A stretch of DNA of 64,000 bases from Oncomelania hupensis (Eukaryota; Mollusca; Gastropoda; Littorinimorpha; Pomatiopsidae): contig CM072516.1 in the NCBI GenBank assembly GCA_036898135.1, forward strand, positions 19,764,193 to 19,828,192, written 5' to 3'. Position 1 is the stretch's first letter, and each line of letters opens with the position of its first letter. Below are positions 46,571 to 58,866 of this stretch, piece after piece. The position numbers and the translations under genes are program-made. The notes under the pieces were generated by a model. The model saw nothing but the letters and a program-made list of their open reading frames with translations. It was not told where the DNA came from and did not search any database.

Positions 46571-46772
46571 GGGCCACAGTACCAGAATTCGTCCCCGTCC
46601 AGTAAAACCCTATCACTAGTGTCCATAGCTACCTGGCATAGCATTGCAGCGCAGGTAGAGCAACTTAATTAGTTTGTAAATAGGACCCTAGGATAGTGCA
46701 GTGTTAAACTAGGCTCTGTGGTAGAAAAAGGTCGAATCCAGTAGTCATCGCCTTTTTTCAGTTGAGGGAGCC
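46571..46772 (+). other. Gypsy-3 3' untranslated region and polypurine tract
   Basis: Follows a poly-C run (46542-46556) at the end of the ORF. TTGAGGGAGCC just before 46773 is the expected polypurine tract. Confidence 0.65.
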
Positions 46773-48223
46773 TGTCACGACAGACTAGTTTTACCCTGCC
46801 TATTTACTATTTAGCCTTGTTTAGTCATTGTAACTTTAGAAAGTTAGAGTATTACACAGCAGCAGATTACAGTATAGGAGGTACACACACTGCGAGCTTG
46901 ACGCAGGCAGTTAGTGACGTCAGCACTGTGTGCCTTGAATCTGAAAGTAACCAATGGGACGCAGGCAGAGCGGTTAGAGCCGGTTCTGACTGGGTCAAAA
47001 CCTAGCATAGCTTAAGTCAGTGCTACGAAAGACACCGAAGTCTACACAGCTAGACCGGTCAGCGAACTATCTTCACTCATAGACCAGGAAACAGGACTTG
47101 TGAATTTTAGAATTCACTCAAGTAGCCCCGAGCCTGACTTTGTCAAACAGGTAAATGAACATACTTCTGTTTCATCGTGTTATATTTATATTATTGTTGA
47201 AATTATGTTGGTGGAATTTGCTATGCATAAATGAGAATTGTTAATCCGAATTTGCGTGACCACGTGGCGAAACACGACCGGTTGCGCCGCCATGTTGTAT
47301 ACCTGACGGAACCACTGTTGTTGAACCTATATGTATGTTTGCAGACCAGTGGCTGTACCAGTGAATGTTTATATTATTATTAATTCTGTATGTGTGTAGT
47401 TAGCCACGATTTATATTTATGTATGTATAGGAAATTAGAGTTGAGATTCCAGTGGACCATGGACGTAGCAGAATGTTCGTCGCTTATGTATAGAGATGTG
47501 GAGCTATCACTGAGGGCTACTTTGGCTTTCAGTGAGACGCTCTGCACAAACCGATTATTCAGGGTTGTGCAGAATTTCGTCTCTTATATTACAGACGAGC
47601 AGGCGAGCTATCCCGTGCGCCCAACTCCACAGGAAACCCAAGTTGGCTGTTTAGCCCCTACAGCACAAGGCTGAGGGAGCAACCCTGGAAAACCCCCTGC
47701 AAGACCCCACAGCGTGGCAAGGGACCAAACTACACGACGACACAGCGTGTACCAGAAGCTACCTCAACGAAGGACTTCAAACACACCACCCAGCAGTTAA
47801 GTGACCCGCAAGAGGTGCACCCAAACTGATAGGAAAAGGACCACAGTAGTCCACTTTTCAGAACTGTAGTAAAACGGACCACAGTAGTCCAATCTTCATG
47901 AAATCTAGAAGCCATTGCCCGATGAAGACATAACAACTGCCTAGACTATCAGCGATCGAATTATTTGCAGTGACTCAAGACTTTTAAGGTAGATTAGTAC
48001 ATCGAAAATCTTGTATAGAGTAGAAGGAATAAATGTGTGATTTTAACTGTTATCAAGTGGCTGGACTACATATGATTCATAGCCGTGTGAAAGCTAGTGT
48101 GACAGTGATCCTTTACCATTTTCTATCTATCTCTGTACCCCAGCCTTAACACAGACTGAGCTAAACAAATAAATTTATTAAAGTAATTCACAGAGCCCAG
48201 TAACACCTAAACCCCACGTGACA
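46773..48223 (+). repeat. 3' LTR of Gypsy-3
   Basis: An uninterrupted 1451-bp copy. It serves as the template that shows the 5' LTR to be split by two insertions. Followed by ATATT at 48224-48228. Confidence 0.94.
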
Positions 48224-48228
48224 ATATT

Positions 48229-48351
48229 ACACATATTGTATGTTTGCTGTGACTTACTTTGACTTATGCCAATCGTTCCGCTTTGCTATATAATGTACTG
48301 AGTATAATTAAACTGTGTATAATATTTATTATATATATTTTATGTATAGTG
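48229..48351. other. Harbinger intron 1, middle part
   Basis: AT-rich intron sequence between Gypsy-3 and the CR1-like LINE. GCTTTGCTATATAATGTACT at 48280-48299 recalls the intron sequence near 27990. Confidence 0.55.
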
Positions 48352-50032
48352 GTATACAATACAATACAATACAATACAATACAACTTTATTCATCCCAAA
48401 GGGCAATTACATTATAAGTTTATGAGGCAGCATAAAGAAACTCAAAAAAATGTATCATAAACCATTTTTGGAAAAAAAGAAATACATAAATTTAAAAAAC
48501 ATCACACAAGCACACACACGTGAATCAAGATCACAAGTGATATTACAAAAGTCAACAAAATTCAACAAGTTGATTAAAAAGTTCAGCCAGTACACATAGG
48601 CACTAAAGGGAGACTCTCACTATATAACAAATAAGATCCCCAAAGTGCCGAAAACTAAAAGCGGTTAGTACTATTAAGCAGTCGGATTGCACTGGGAATA
48701 AAAGATTTAGAACGCCGATTTCCCTTACAGATGGGCATAGCATATCGGCGTCTGGATGGCAACAGTGTGAACTCGGGTTTCAAACAATGTTCCTGATGAC
48801 TATTAAGGATGCTCCCGGTTTTCCGTAAGATCTGCTGATCACAGAAAGAAGAAAGATCTCTCTGCCTAACTCCAATAATCTTTGAGCAGACATTGACTAT
48901 GCTATTCAGGCTGTTCCTATCCTTCACAGTCAGACCGTGAAACCAACAGATAAAAGAAAAAGTCAGCAAACTTTCTATAAAAGACTGGTAAAACAAACTG
49001 AGGATCTTTGTGTTTACAGAGAAGGATTTTAGTTTCCTAAGAAGATACATTCTTTGCTGACCACGTTTGACAAGACTGTGGGTGTTGACATCAAATTTCA
49101 GCTGACTATCAAAAACTGTACCCAAATAATTATATGTGTCAACAACTTCCACATCTTCACCATGAATAACACATGGACGGACATCATCCTTCACTGTCCT
49201 AAAATCAAAAAGCATTTCTTTTGTTTTAGACACGTTCATTTCCAAAAAATTGTTATCGCACCAGTTAACAAAATCAGAAAGGGCAAGACCATGATCGTTT
49301 TCCGGGCCCTGAAAAAGAGACAACAAGGCAGAGTCATCTGAAAATTTAACTAAAAACCTACACTCTTGGGTACTTCTGCAGCTGTCAGTGTACAAAATAA
49401 AAAGCAGGGGAGATAACACACATCCCTGAGGACTCCCTGTATATGTAACAGCAATATCAGAAAAACAACCATTAACACAAACTCTCTGCTGTCTATCAAC
49501 CAGAAAATCCAAGATCCACAAAACAAGTTGGTCAGAAAGCCTAAAATCCTCAATCAATCTTTTCGCCAGAATATGTGGTTGCATGGTATTAAATGCAGAA
49601 GAAAAATCTGCAAAAACGAGGCGTGCGTGTGCCTTTGGTTTTTCTAGATGCTTGTACAGAGTATTTAAGATGAACAGCTTGGCGTCCTCCACCCCCCTAC
49701 CAGCCCGGTAAGCAAACTGCAGCGGGTCAAGAAACTTTTCAGTCGCACTCAAAACCAGAGCCTTGATAATTTTTTCAAGATTTTTCATCACAAGAGATGT
49801 GAGAGCAACAGGCCTAAAGTCGTTGGGTTGTTTAGGGTTAGACCTTTTGGGTAATGGGACAACATTAGAAAATTTCCAAAGAGATGGTATTTTCCCAGAA
49901 TCGACAGACTGTTGGAAGAGAGGCTGGAAGACGGCGCCAAGCTGGTCAGCACAATAACGCAGTGTTTTACCGCAAATCCCATCAGGGCCAGGTGCTTTGT
50001 TAACATTCATAGACTTTGTTAACATTCATATT
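48352..50032 (-). mobile_element. CR1/Rex1-like LINE, 5' truncated
   Basis: On the minus strand it starts inside RT and ends with ATAAAGTTGT followed by ATTGT repeats (plus-strand ATACA repeats at 48354-48384), a CR1-type 3' end. A 19-bp head-to-tail duplication (49995-50013 and 50014-50032) lies at the 5' junction. Confidence 0.85.
48655..50013 (-). CDS. CR1/Rex1-like reverse transcriptase (partial, open)
   Basis: About 450 residues without a stop. Motifs are VNKAPGPDGICGKTLRYCAD at the N-terminal edge, PNDFRPVALTSLVMKNLEK, LVFADFSSAFNTMQPH (first catalytic Asp), GSPQGCVLSPLLFILYTDSC, and KFSDDSALLSLF for the YxDD box, where Ala is usual and Ser is found. The endonuclease and 5' end are missing. 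The combination DFSSAFNT with SPQGCVLSPLLF is typical of the CR1/Rex1 group as I know it. Confidence 0.85.
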   Translation of the reverse strand, partial: SMNVNKAPGPDGICGKTLRYCADQLGAVFQPLFQQSVDSGKIPSLWKFSNVVPLPKRSNPKQPNDFRPVALTSLVMKNLEKIIKALVLSATEKFLDPLQFAYRAGRGVEDAKLFILNTLYKHLEKPKAHARLVFADFSSAFNTMQPHILAKRLIEDFRLSDQLVLWILDFLVDRQQRVCVNGCFSDIAVTYTGSPQGCVLSPLLFILYTDSCRSTQECRFLVKFSDDSALLSLFQGPENDHGLALSDFVNWCDNNFLEMNVSKTKEMLFDFRTVKDDVRPCVIHGEDVEVVDTYNYLGTVFDSQLKFDVNTHSLVKRGQQRMYLLRKLKSFSVNTKILSLFYQSFIESLLTFSFICWFHGLTVKDRNSLNSIVNVCSKIIGVRQRDLSSFCDQQILRKTGSILNSHQEHCLKPEFTLLPSRRRYAMPICKGNRRSKSFIPSAIRLLNSTNRF

Positions 50033-50631
50033 ACATACATGATTGTATGTGTATGTTTGTATATACTATATATCATTATCTATATAAATATGTATGTGTG
50101 TTTTTGTGTTGGCTCATTGCTGCTTTTCTCAAGGACTGATTAAGAAGAGGAAACTGGTGGATATTATTATTATTATTAATGTGGCATCCATGTCCAGTCA
50201 TTTGTGGTATTGTTCAATTTCAGTTTGCTGTGCATTTTTTTGAGATGCCTTCCCACCTCACTCCCCTGTTAAATGGACTATGTATAAAATATTTGTTTTC
50301 TGACAGCGAGCATCATTGTGCTGTTTCTGTATGTTTTATTTTCACTAAATCATCAGAATCACAGTCAGAATCTCTCCCTCTCTCTCTCTTTGTGATGCAA
50401 AAATAATAATGAGTACCTGTCAGAATATATACTTTTGTTATCAAACATCAGCCACAAAGGTGTCCGCTGGAGGTAGGGAGGGTGTGGGGTGAATGGAATT
50501 GTAAAACATAACAAATCAAGGTTATTTATGTGTACACACTTGTATACAAAATCAGTTTGTGTAAGCATACATGTACTTTTAGTACATATTTTCATACATT
50601 GAATACATACATTGCAATATTTTTTTTCCAG
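50033..50631. other. Harbinger intron 1, right part
   Basis: AT-rich intron ending in a pyrimidine tract and acceptor (TTTTTTTTCCAG) before exon 2. No other feature. Confidence 0.6.
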
Positions 50632-52767
50632 ACGTGGTTGGGTGTGTTGATGGTACACATGTCCGGATCACAGCGCCTTCTGATGGGCATGAGGCAGACT
50701 ATGTTAACAGGAAGAACTTTCACTCAATCAATGTACAAGTAAGATTTAAAGGTGTTTAATTATAAAAATGTTTGTGTGTGTCTTTGGATAGATTATTTTT
50801 ATGTGAGTGTGTGACAATAAAAAAAGAATGAAAAGAAGATACACAAACCAGATAAATTGCACAGTTAAATAATAATCTCTTCTATAGAAAAATAAGAGTA
50901 TGATTTTTTATAGCTAAACTCATATTGTTTTTTTGTTAACAGGTAATATGTGATGCAGATCTTATCTTCATCAATGTAATTGCTCGGTAAGTTGGGAGGA
51001 AAAAACAAACAAAAAAAAAACATTGTAGTTTTTTTAAGAATATGTTCAGCACTGGGATTGGGAGGTGAAGGTAGGGTGGCAAATCCATGAAGGATCTTGG
51101 GGAGAGGGATCCAAAAGCAAGAATTGTCGATGAACATTGCTGGTTTAAAGGTAACAGTGTGCTGCATAATATCTCTAAAGTACAGCACATGAAAGTAGTA
51201 AGTACCCTGTGTTAATGCTAAATATATGATGTATTCTACCATTCACAGGTGTCAGAACACTTTGTGAAAGCAGAAGCATCTGTGTTGTGACACAAAAGAC
51301 AAAGTTGTGGTGGGTGCAGGGTATCTGGGAGGCTTGCCCCTCCCACCCCCTAGGGCCAGAAACTATAGACTAGAAAAAGAGGAATGAGAAAACTGCACTT
51401 TTGTGAAATTTTCTTGATCAAATACTGGATGTGCAAAAAGTGGGTGTTACCCTCCCCCCCCCCCCTCCCTGCTCCTATGTCACTGAAATAGCAAATGTGG
51501 TTGTGTATGTAGGTAGGTTACTTTTATTCTCTGCAAATGTGTGTGTTTAATTTTAGGTACAGTACATGTTTGTGTGTGTGATTTATTACCGATGTTCTTA
51601 GCTTTGTTAAAATGGAATCATAATATCTTCTGATTTATTACCAATGTTCACAGATTTGTTTACACTGAATCATAATTGTTTTGTCAGGCGCATATAATTA
51701 CTGATTGCTCTTAGTTGCATAACAAATTGTCCATGGTCAGCCATCCAGAATGGCAAACCATATGGGCAGCTTTTTTTCCAAATGCTGTAAATGGTTTTAA
51801 GATGCTTAATGTTTTGCAGTGGCATTCATGTGCTGTAGCTAAACTTGAAGTGCACTTTTCAGGTGGCCTGGATCAGTGCACGACGCTAGAATTCTGCGCA
51901 CAAGTGCCTTGTTTAGGGACTTTGAGTCGCACCAACCGCCTGTGCAGGGTGTGATTCTAGGTGACAGTGCATATATGCTGAGATCATGGCTGATGACACC
52001 TTTGCTCCACCCGACAACACCTGCCGAAAGACGGTACAACTTTGCGCACAGCTCCACGCGCACAACTGTGGAGAGAAGCATTGGTGTCACAAAGCAAAGG
52101 TGGCGCTGTCTGAGAGTAGGTCTCGACCTTGTACCTGAGAAGGCTTCCAGGGTGATCATGGTTTGTTTCATGCTCCATAACAAAGCAAGGCGTTTGCGTC
52201 TACCTCTGCCTGACCTTGACCCTGATGACGAGGATGATGAAGATGCAGGTTTTTAAATTTTTATTTTTTTTATTATTTTTTTCCCATAGTGTGTTGTTCA
52301 TTAAAAAAATAATCTTAACTTATAAAAGGGCAGTTGTAATCCGCTGTCTTTGATATTGACAGTCAGTTCATAAAACCAGTGCTGGTGACACAAGTACACA
52401 CAAAGTGGACAAGGCTTTGCAAGTGTTTTTAGTTCCAGACTATGTAATATCGCAATCATTGGTAAATTTGGAAGACTGTCATTAATAACATCTTCTGCTT
52501 GTTAAAACAAAACGGTTTCATTTACATCATTTACAGATTTATAAACAAAAATAACATGAAGAGCAGACGAGAGAAAAAGAAAAAAAAATGCAATCCATGG
52601 CATTGATAGCCTGATCCACCTTGACCACAGCCCAACTTAATATAAATGTTTATTTTGTCACAGTGCCTGTTCCTCATCTTCCACAGAACAACCCAAATGA
52701 AAGAGCGAGAGTAGCTCTTGGACAAGCAGTCCGAAGGCGAATAATAGAAAACAACTTTAGACCTTGA
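50632..52767 (+). CDS. Harbinger transposase, exons 2-5 (DDE nuclease core)
   Basis: Exons 50632-50738, 50943-50986, 51863-52248 and 52664-52767, each with GT/AG borders and matching phase, give with exon 1 about 359 residues ending in TGA at 52765-52767. The first catalytic Asp lies in [12 protein letters not shown], the second in [13 protein letters not shown], and the Glu in [18 protein letters not shown]. Other family signatures are [20 protein letters not shown] across the exon 3-4 junction and the C-terminal [13 protein letters not shown]. The enzyme cuts and joins the transposon ends in the nucleus, usually with the Myb/SANT-like partner. Introns within 50739-52663 hold no further gene. 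No disabling mutation seen. Confidence 0.88.
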
Positions 52768-53404
52768 TGTAAGTATTTGAGTTGCCTTTCTTATGTTTCT
52801 ATATGTTTAATCCTGTGATAAAGAACAATAAACTAACAATTTACACTCAGGAAATTATGTTTGTTTTTTTCGCAAGACAATTGAAAATTTGAAAAAAAAA
52901 TCAAAATCTTTCGTCCAATGTTCAGTGATGTCATAGTCTCAACAGAAACAGTAACTCGAAAACTGATATCAGTTGGCATGTACTTTGATGCATGGCAAAT
53001 TATATCAGTTGTTGTTCCTCCAATTGATGTCACTGTAAGAGATATTAATTCTGTTGATAACGGACTGATATTTGATTTCCTAAACATAACAAACAAATTG
53101 AAAAAAATTGTATTCCTGTAATTTGTGCTGCAAAATTGGATTATAAACAAACAGGCACTGTTTAACAAGACTTGATTAAAAAGAAAATAACACAAAACAA
53201 GAGTACTAACAGAAAACAAAACTTTATTTGTCCAGTAATGTCAAACAATTCAATCTAGAAAGTAATATCAAGGTGCACAGGCATTCTTATACTAAAACTA
53301 TACTTGTCTTGATTCTAGTTATATCAAACAAAAGAAGCACTCTTGAAGAACAAAGGATAGTAAACTAATTCAAGAGCGTTATTTTAGAGAATCCAATCTC
53401 TACA
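52768..53404. other. Spacer between the convergent Harbinger genes
   Basis: AT-rich. Short open frames on both strands at 52833-53219 have no recognisable domain; some may be untranslated exon sequence. Confidence 0.45.
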
Positions 53405-54145
53405 TCAGAATATGTAACTTGGCAATTTACTTTTGAGAAGTTGAAGTTCAAGTTTCAGTTTTGCATCTTTTTTCTTAAGAACAGCACATTTTAGTTTGTT
53501 TTTCTTTGTGGCACTTTGCAGGTACTTAATCCACGCCACATCTGCTGCAGAACTGCTGTCCTTGGAACTACTTCGCTGCCGCTGAGAAGACTTCTTTTTC
53601 GGGACTCTCTGAGAGTTCATTTCATCACTGTCCATTGCATCACACTGCGGGTTCTGAGACTGTGTGTCCACACTACTGAGACAGACACCTGTGCACAGAA
53701 ATATGAACAAAAACTTCAGTTTGTAAAAGGAAACTTATGACTTGTAATACCCCAAAAATATTTTCGAGTTCTCTGCATATAATTACCAAACAGAGCATAT
53801 GTGCAATAGGCTAGGGGTGTTCACTCAACGTGACATATAGACTTATGAATTCCCAAATAAAATTGTAATAGAGGACCCTGTTTATTGGCGTTATTTTTAC
53901 CTACAAAAGGATTATGCTGCTCACTGTCTGTCTGTTGTTTATTGAAGTGATTTAAGACAAAATATAACCCCCCAAAAATACACAGTAATTATACTTAATT
54001 ACTAAGAATAATTTTTAAAAAAAAGATTGCACTATACCCATGTTCTCACAAACTTATTCACTCTCTTTCTCTTTCTTTCATGAAAAAAAGTATATTTTAC
54101 TTAATGTTTCCCCTCTTTAATAGAGGATTATCACAGTCACACACA

Positions 54146-54186
<41 letters not shown>

Positions 54187-57100
54187 TTTTTTGTGTATGT
54201 CATAATTTCTAAAAAGAAATCAAATAATATAAAGTCTTCAATTTTTGCCATGGATTAGATCTATGTCAAAAAAGGAATCAATAAAAAAAAAGAAATCTTA
54301 AAGAAAACTGATTTTTTCACATGCATATCAGACTATGGAAATTTCCATCGAAGAATACTTTTCCTTTTTTTAAAATAGTATAGATACTGTCCAATTGATG
54401 AATATATTAAAGCTTTTGCTATTAGTATTAGAATAAAGGTGTCATTACATGTATATAAATTATCAGTGTCAGGTAACATGGCAGCAGTGTTTTAAGTAGA
54501 TTACAATGATATAATATGTGATTTACTGTTAATTTTTTTTTTGGCCAAATATGCAAACAATATTCTTGCAATATTTTTTTTTATAATGAATTAAGAAATA
54601 ACCAATTTAGCTAAGCTAATAATGTTGTCTGGGATGATGGTTGAAAGTAGGAACGAAGGTTTAGGGCTAACCTTTTTTTTTCATATTTGGACATATGAAT
54701 ACATTAGGTAAAAAAAAGTACTTATGTATGGTAATATGTCCACGCAAAAAAATTAAAAAATGGTGTCAACAAGGATTTCTGTTTTTATCCACATACTTCT
54801 TGAAGCAGGTGCAGAAATGGCAAGTGCTCGTGCCCCTTTGGTCGCTTTTGCTTCTGCACCAGAAGTGACGACTGCAACGAAAAGGGAGATTCAGCTACTT
54901 TCACACTATAATCATTTGCAATGCATTTGTCAAAAACAGAAATAAGTGTGGGAAGTACAGTCATTTTTGGCAACTTTGGCTTAAGGCTTGCTATAACTTC
55001 CAGCAACAGATTTTTTGAAAAACCTTTTTTTTTCTTTTTTGTGACCCAGCAACCTTTAAGTTCAAGAGATAATTTTAATGTCAAGCATGTCTGTTCTATG
55101 ACCATCATAAATTATGGTCAGTTCATGCTCAGTATTTTTTTTTTTTTACTTCCTGGCGATAGTTTTGAAGGAAACCATTTTTTGCTTTCTTGTTTTGATG
55201 TTTGTTTGTTTATATCTGAAGAAGAGCATAGCTCTATTTTAAAAAAATCAATCTTCAAAGGATGTGCTAACTTAGAGTGAGAGAAAAAAACACAGAACAG
55301 TAGGGCAATTCCTAACTACCTTACGTGAAAGTGTTTATTATGACTATGAGGGAGCTCCTCATTTTCTTCCACCACTACCTAATTTCACTACCTTGCCACT
55401 GGCATTGTATACTTTACTAAAGTCGCTGATTAGCCAGATAAGAGAGTCCTGTGAAATAAAATTTAGGAATTGTTTATTATATTTCTTATTAATGTTTATT
55501 TGTAATCAATATTTTCAAGTAAGCTTGATTAGTTTCAATTTACTGACTTTATTTACAATTATGATAATTATATTTATTATTTTACCTGCATCAACGGCTG
55601 AATAGACATTGCACTCTGGCTTTTCCAAGGTAACGATGTTCTGAGTGCAAGGAATGTTGTAATTGTAGTTCTGTAGAAAAAATATAATAATTAGATTTTA
55701 TAACATTCAGCTTTCGCATTTATATTATAGACAAATTATATTTCACACACTAATATGTAAACAAAGGCATGTACTTTACTTAGAAATGCTACCCCAAAAT
55801 GCAGGTGGCACAATAATGGAATTTATGTCATCATGCCTCTTCACACATTCCTCTCAATTTTATCAGAAATTTGTGGTGATTCCATATCCAGTCTGCAATT
55901 AGTCATAGTGGTCATTTTCACATAATCAATAACAATTTATTATATAATATGGTCATGATTAACAGTGATTGATTCAGATATTGATCATGGCCATGGGACC
56001 ACACATTGCAAGTTGTACATTGTTTGGTATAATAATAATAATAAATTACTAACCAGTCAAATCTCCATCTACGCCACTTGTTTCTTCTTGGACTTCCTCG
56101 CATCCAACGGAATTAGGAGCTAAAACAAAATTGTATTGTAGAAAATAGCATAAATTTCTGGCGGTTTTATGTTTCACAACTGTTAATGTGAACTGGTGCA
56201 ATATTGCTTCATACTTGTGTTTGGTTAGTTGTTTGCAGTAAAAATTATTATTGCATGTCGTGTTTTTGACTGCTAGATTTGCAATTCATATACAGGGCAC
56301 TCCAGTAATTGTCAGTTTCTGATACCTTTACGCATAGTTTGTCTTTCAAGGAAAGTGGCATATGCTGTCAAAGACAAATAAGCAGTCTTCAGGCATGAGT
56401 ATCAGAATGCTATAATCCCAGGTCATATAAAGATATAAGAGTTTGACATACCTTCGGTATCCATGCTACCATGGCCATAGCTGTCACCCACATCTGCCGC
56501 AACTGGAACAATGTAATAAGATTGGCAATTGGTTTTCATCATGGTAAAATTCTTATGAGAAAGTTGGAGGTACTGCTTTCATTTTTATTTACAATGTTCA
56601 ATTTCCCCCTCCACACAATAACAACAATTTGTGTACTTTTTATTTTTTTTGTGAACAAATAAATAAATTGAACAATGGTTAATTTCCTTTTTTTTAAAAA
56701 TCAACTGCTACTGATAAAATTTTAATGCATTAATTAAATAGCATCTAGTAGTTATTCTGGCAAAACCAAATATTCTCACAGGTTTGCGCACAATAGCCTA
56801 AGGTGGTGCACGGTGTATTGAATGAATGAATGTTATTTTCATGTATTATTTTGTATGGCCCCTCACATATTACATTCCCTCGTTCATAAATATCAAACGT
56901 TACTCGTTAGTACTAATCTATACCACCAAATAGAAATTATATGCTAAGCTACCCCAAAACATTGTATTTAACAATCAAAGCTTCGGTAAGTTAGCGGGTA
57001 GGGGTAGTAAACTGGCATAGTTAAGTAACAAGAGAGACGCCAACTTACCCAATCCATCGAGTGTTGAGCTGCCCTTAATAACAGCCAAAATTGCCTCCTC

Positions 57101-57412
57101 GAATGGAACGGGAGGCTCTGGGGGTCCGCCGCCAGTCTGTCGACCTAGACGAGGTTTGTTTTTAACCTTTGATTTCATGTCTTTCCATCTTTTTTGTATA
57201 GATTCTACCGACCGGCCAAATCCACAGCACGCATTCACCTCCTCTGCCACCTCCTTCCACGCTCTCCTTCTTTTCTTATTGGCTTGCGCCGTGTGGGTAG
57301 AACTGTTGATCGTGCCATATCTTTCTGCAACCGCGTTAATAATTACCACGGACTCCCCTTCAGTAAAATCGGGGCTTTTTTTGTTTGATTTTTTAGCGTC
57401 AGACATAGCCAT
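53405..57412 (-). CDS. Harbinger Myb/SANT-like DNA-binding protein (spliced)
   Basis: Minus-strand exons 57412-57049, 56502-56452, 56119-56054 and 53688-53405 join in one phase to about 254 residues. Exon 1 (MAMSDAKK start) holds a Myb/SANT-like domain: FTEGESVVIINAVAERYG, then RRRAWKEVAEEVNACCGFG and SIQKRWKDMKSKVKNK, with the spaced Trp residues of the fold. The middle exons are acidic. The last exon is Lys/Ser-rich and ends in a short coiled coil (KKDAKLKLELQLLKSKL). In Harbinger elements this partner helps import and target the transposase. A further splice-bounded segment at 55670-55586 does not keep the frame and may be skipped. Earlier Met codons lie up to 57457. Introns hold a CA/CT microsatellite (54136-54182). 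Confidence 0.75.
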
Positions 57413-57457
57413 GGTGATGATACTATTGATAGCGTCAGCCTTTCGAAAAGTCAACAC

Positions 57458-57685
57458 AGGAACAGGAAGCTTTCTTAAAAAAAAAAAAAAAAAAGCGACT
57501 TGCGCTTGCGCACTCGACGGATTTCCCGCAGAAACATTTCATTCTAAAAATAACCATTGACCTTGGCACTGCAGTCGGAGACTTTCAAGTCAACACCCAG
57601 TCCGCGTTCGTGCATGGTAAACTGGTGTAGTTCGCGACTACCCGGTAGTCCGAAGACTGGAAAGTCCTGGACTATTGCTCATGAA
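57458..57685. promoter_or_regulatory. Right subterminal region of Harbinger
   Basis: Upstream of the Myb-like gene. Contains an A run (57477-57494) and the palindrome GACTACCCGGTAGTC (57636-57650), with further AGTCC/GGACT half sites like those of the left end. Probably promoter plus protein-binding end; inferred. Confidence 0.45.
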
Positions 57686-57709
57686 AGGCCAAGCTCATGA
57701 ATTGCACCC
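57686..57709 (-). repeat. Right terminal inverted repeat of Harbinger
   Basis: Reads AGGCCAAGCTCATGAATTG and ends GCACCC. Pairs with 27180-27203, 23 of 24 positions. The CTG duplication follows at 57710-57712. Confidence 0.93.
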
Positions 57710-57712
57710 CTG

Positions 57713-58497
57713 TATGGGAGGCGAGATAAGCCTATAGCAAACGCGCGCGCATTTGCGCTCGCATTTGCGCTCGCAAATGCGCAAATGCGAGCGCAAGTGC
57801 GCTCGCATTTACGCGCGCAAGTGCGCTCGCAAGTGCGCTCGCATTTACGCGCGCAAATGCGCTCGCAAGTGCGCTCGCATTTGCGCGCGCGGTTGCTATG
57901 CCCGTTGCTATGAGGGTTTTGCTGAAGACTGTCAACGGAAAGTTGTATAGATTGTTAAAATTATGCGTCTTGAATTAAAAAACTCTTGAAAACTCTTGGA
58001 ACTGAAAATGAACAAAGCGCAGACGCCAAAGATTAAAGAAGGAAAAAATAGATCGAGCGCATTTGCTATATTCCGCTCCATACACGTAAAAATTATACCC
58101 GGAAAAGAATGTGTCTGTGAAAGAATTTGAGACGTGAACAAATTAAATATTTCTTGCATTTATTATTAACATCAATCTATAAACTCACATATGATATTAT
58201 TATAGGCTACTCAGTGACAAAGCCGCGCCCAACCACTACAAAATGTACGCTAGATCTATTTTTTTCCTTCTTTAATCTTTGGCGTCTGCGCTTTGTTCAT
58301 TTTCAGTTCCTTTCCGTTGACAGTTTTCAGCAAAACCCTCATAGCAACGGGCGTAGCAACCGCGCGCGCAAATGCGAGCGCACTTGCGAGCGCATTTGCG
58401 CGCGTAAATGCGAGCGCACTTGCGAGCGCATTTGCGCATTTGCGAGCGCAAATGCGAGCGCAAATGCGCGCGCGTTTGCTATATCTCGCCTCCCATA
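57713..58497. mobile_element. Foldback-type element with long arms made of tandem repeats
   Basis: A 785-bp insertion whose ends are inverted repeats: TATGGGAGGCGAGATA at the left and its reverse complement at the right. The arms are about 340 and 245 bp; the left has about 60 extra bp. Each contains tandem GCGCTCGCATTTGC-type units and an outer-to-inner block GACTGTCAACGGAAA...AGCGCAGACGCCAAAGATTA. The loop is about 200 bp without an ORF. CCCCTG at 57707-57712 and 58498-58503 is its target duplication, which overlaps the Harbinger border. It is non-autonomous; its transposase source is unknown. Confidence 0.8.
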
Positions 58498-58500
58498 CCC

Positions 58501-58866
58501 CTGGGCACTTCCTATACCCACCCAGCACATCACCAACGACGAAGTCCGACGGACTACCACAAAGGCCATTAAATAACACGATGACCTGCTCACAGTGTTG
58601 AAGAAACGGAAACTCCGATGGTATGGCCATATCACTAGAGCATCAGGCTTTGCAGAAACCATCCTGCAAGGCACGGTACAAAGAGGCAGAAGAATAGGGA
58701 AGACAAAATTCGAGAATGGACTGGTTTAACACTGAGCAAAGCCATGAGGTTTGCAGAGGACAGAGAAAAATGGAGTACGCTGGTTAAACGATCATCTGTG
58801 GTGTCCCAACGACCTTTAAGTTACGGGATAGGATAGGATAGGATAAGATAGGAAAGGATAGGAAAG
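58501..58866 (+). mobile_element. RTE-like LINE copy F, right part
   Basis: Resumes at CTGGGCACTTCCTATACCC, in register with 27179, and runs to the 3' tail of GGATA repeats (58826-58866). The coding part has stops and deletions, so this copy is old relative to C and G, consistent with being the bottom layer of the nest. Confidence 0.9.

Noticed and set aside
52833..53219. Extra coding exon between the Harbinger genes
   Set aside because: Open on both strands by low GC content, no splice sites that fit either gene, no recognisable domain.
57732..58674. Arg/Ala/Lys-rich repeat proteins on both strands
   Set aside because: They come from the tandem GCGCTCGCATTTGC units of the foldback arms, and open frames arise on both strands alike.
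58826..58866. Telomere-like repeats (GGATA)n
   Set aside because: The unit is TAGGA, not TTAGGG, and it recurs as the 3' tail of every LINE copy.
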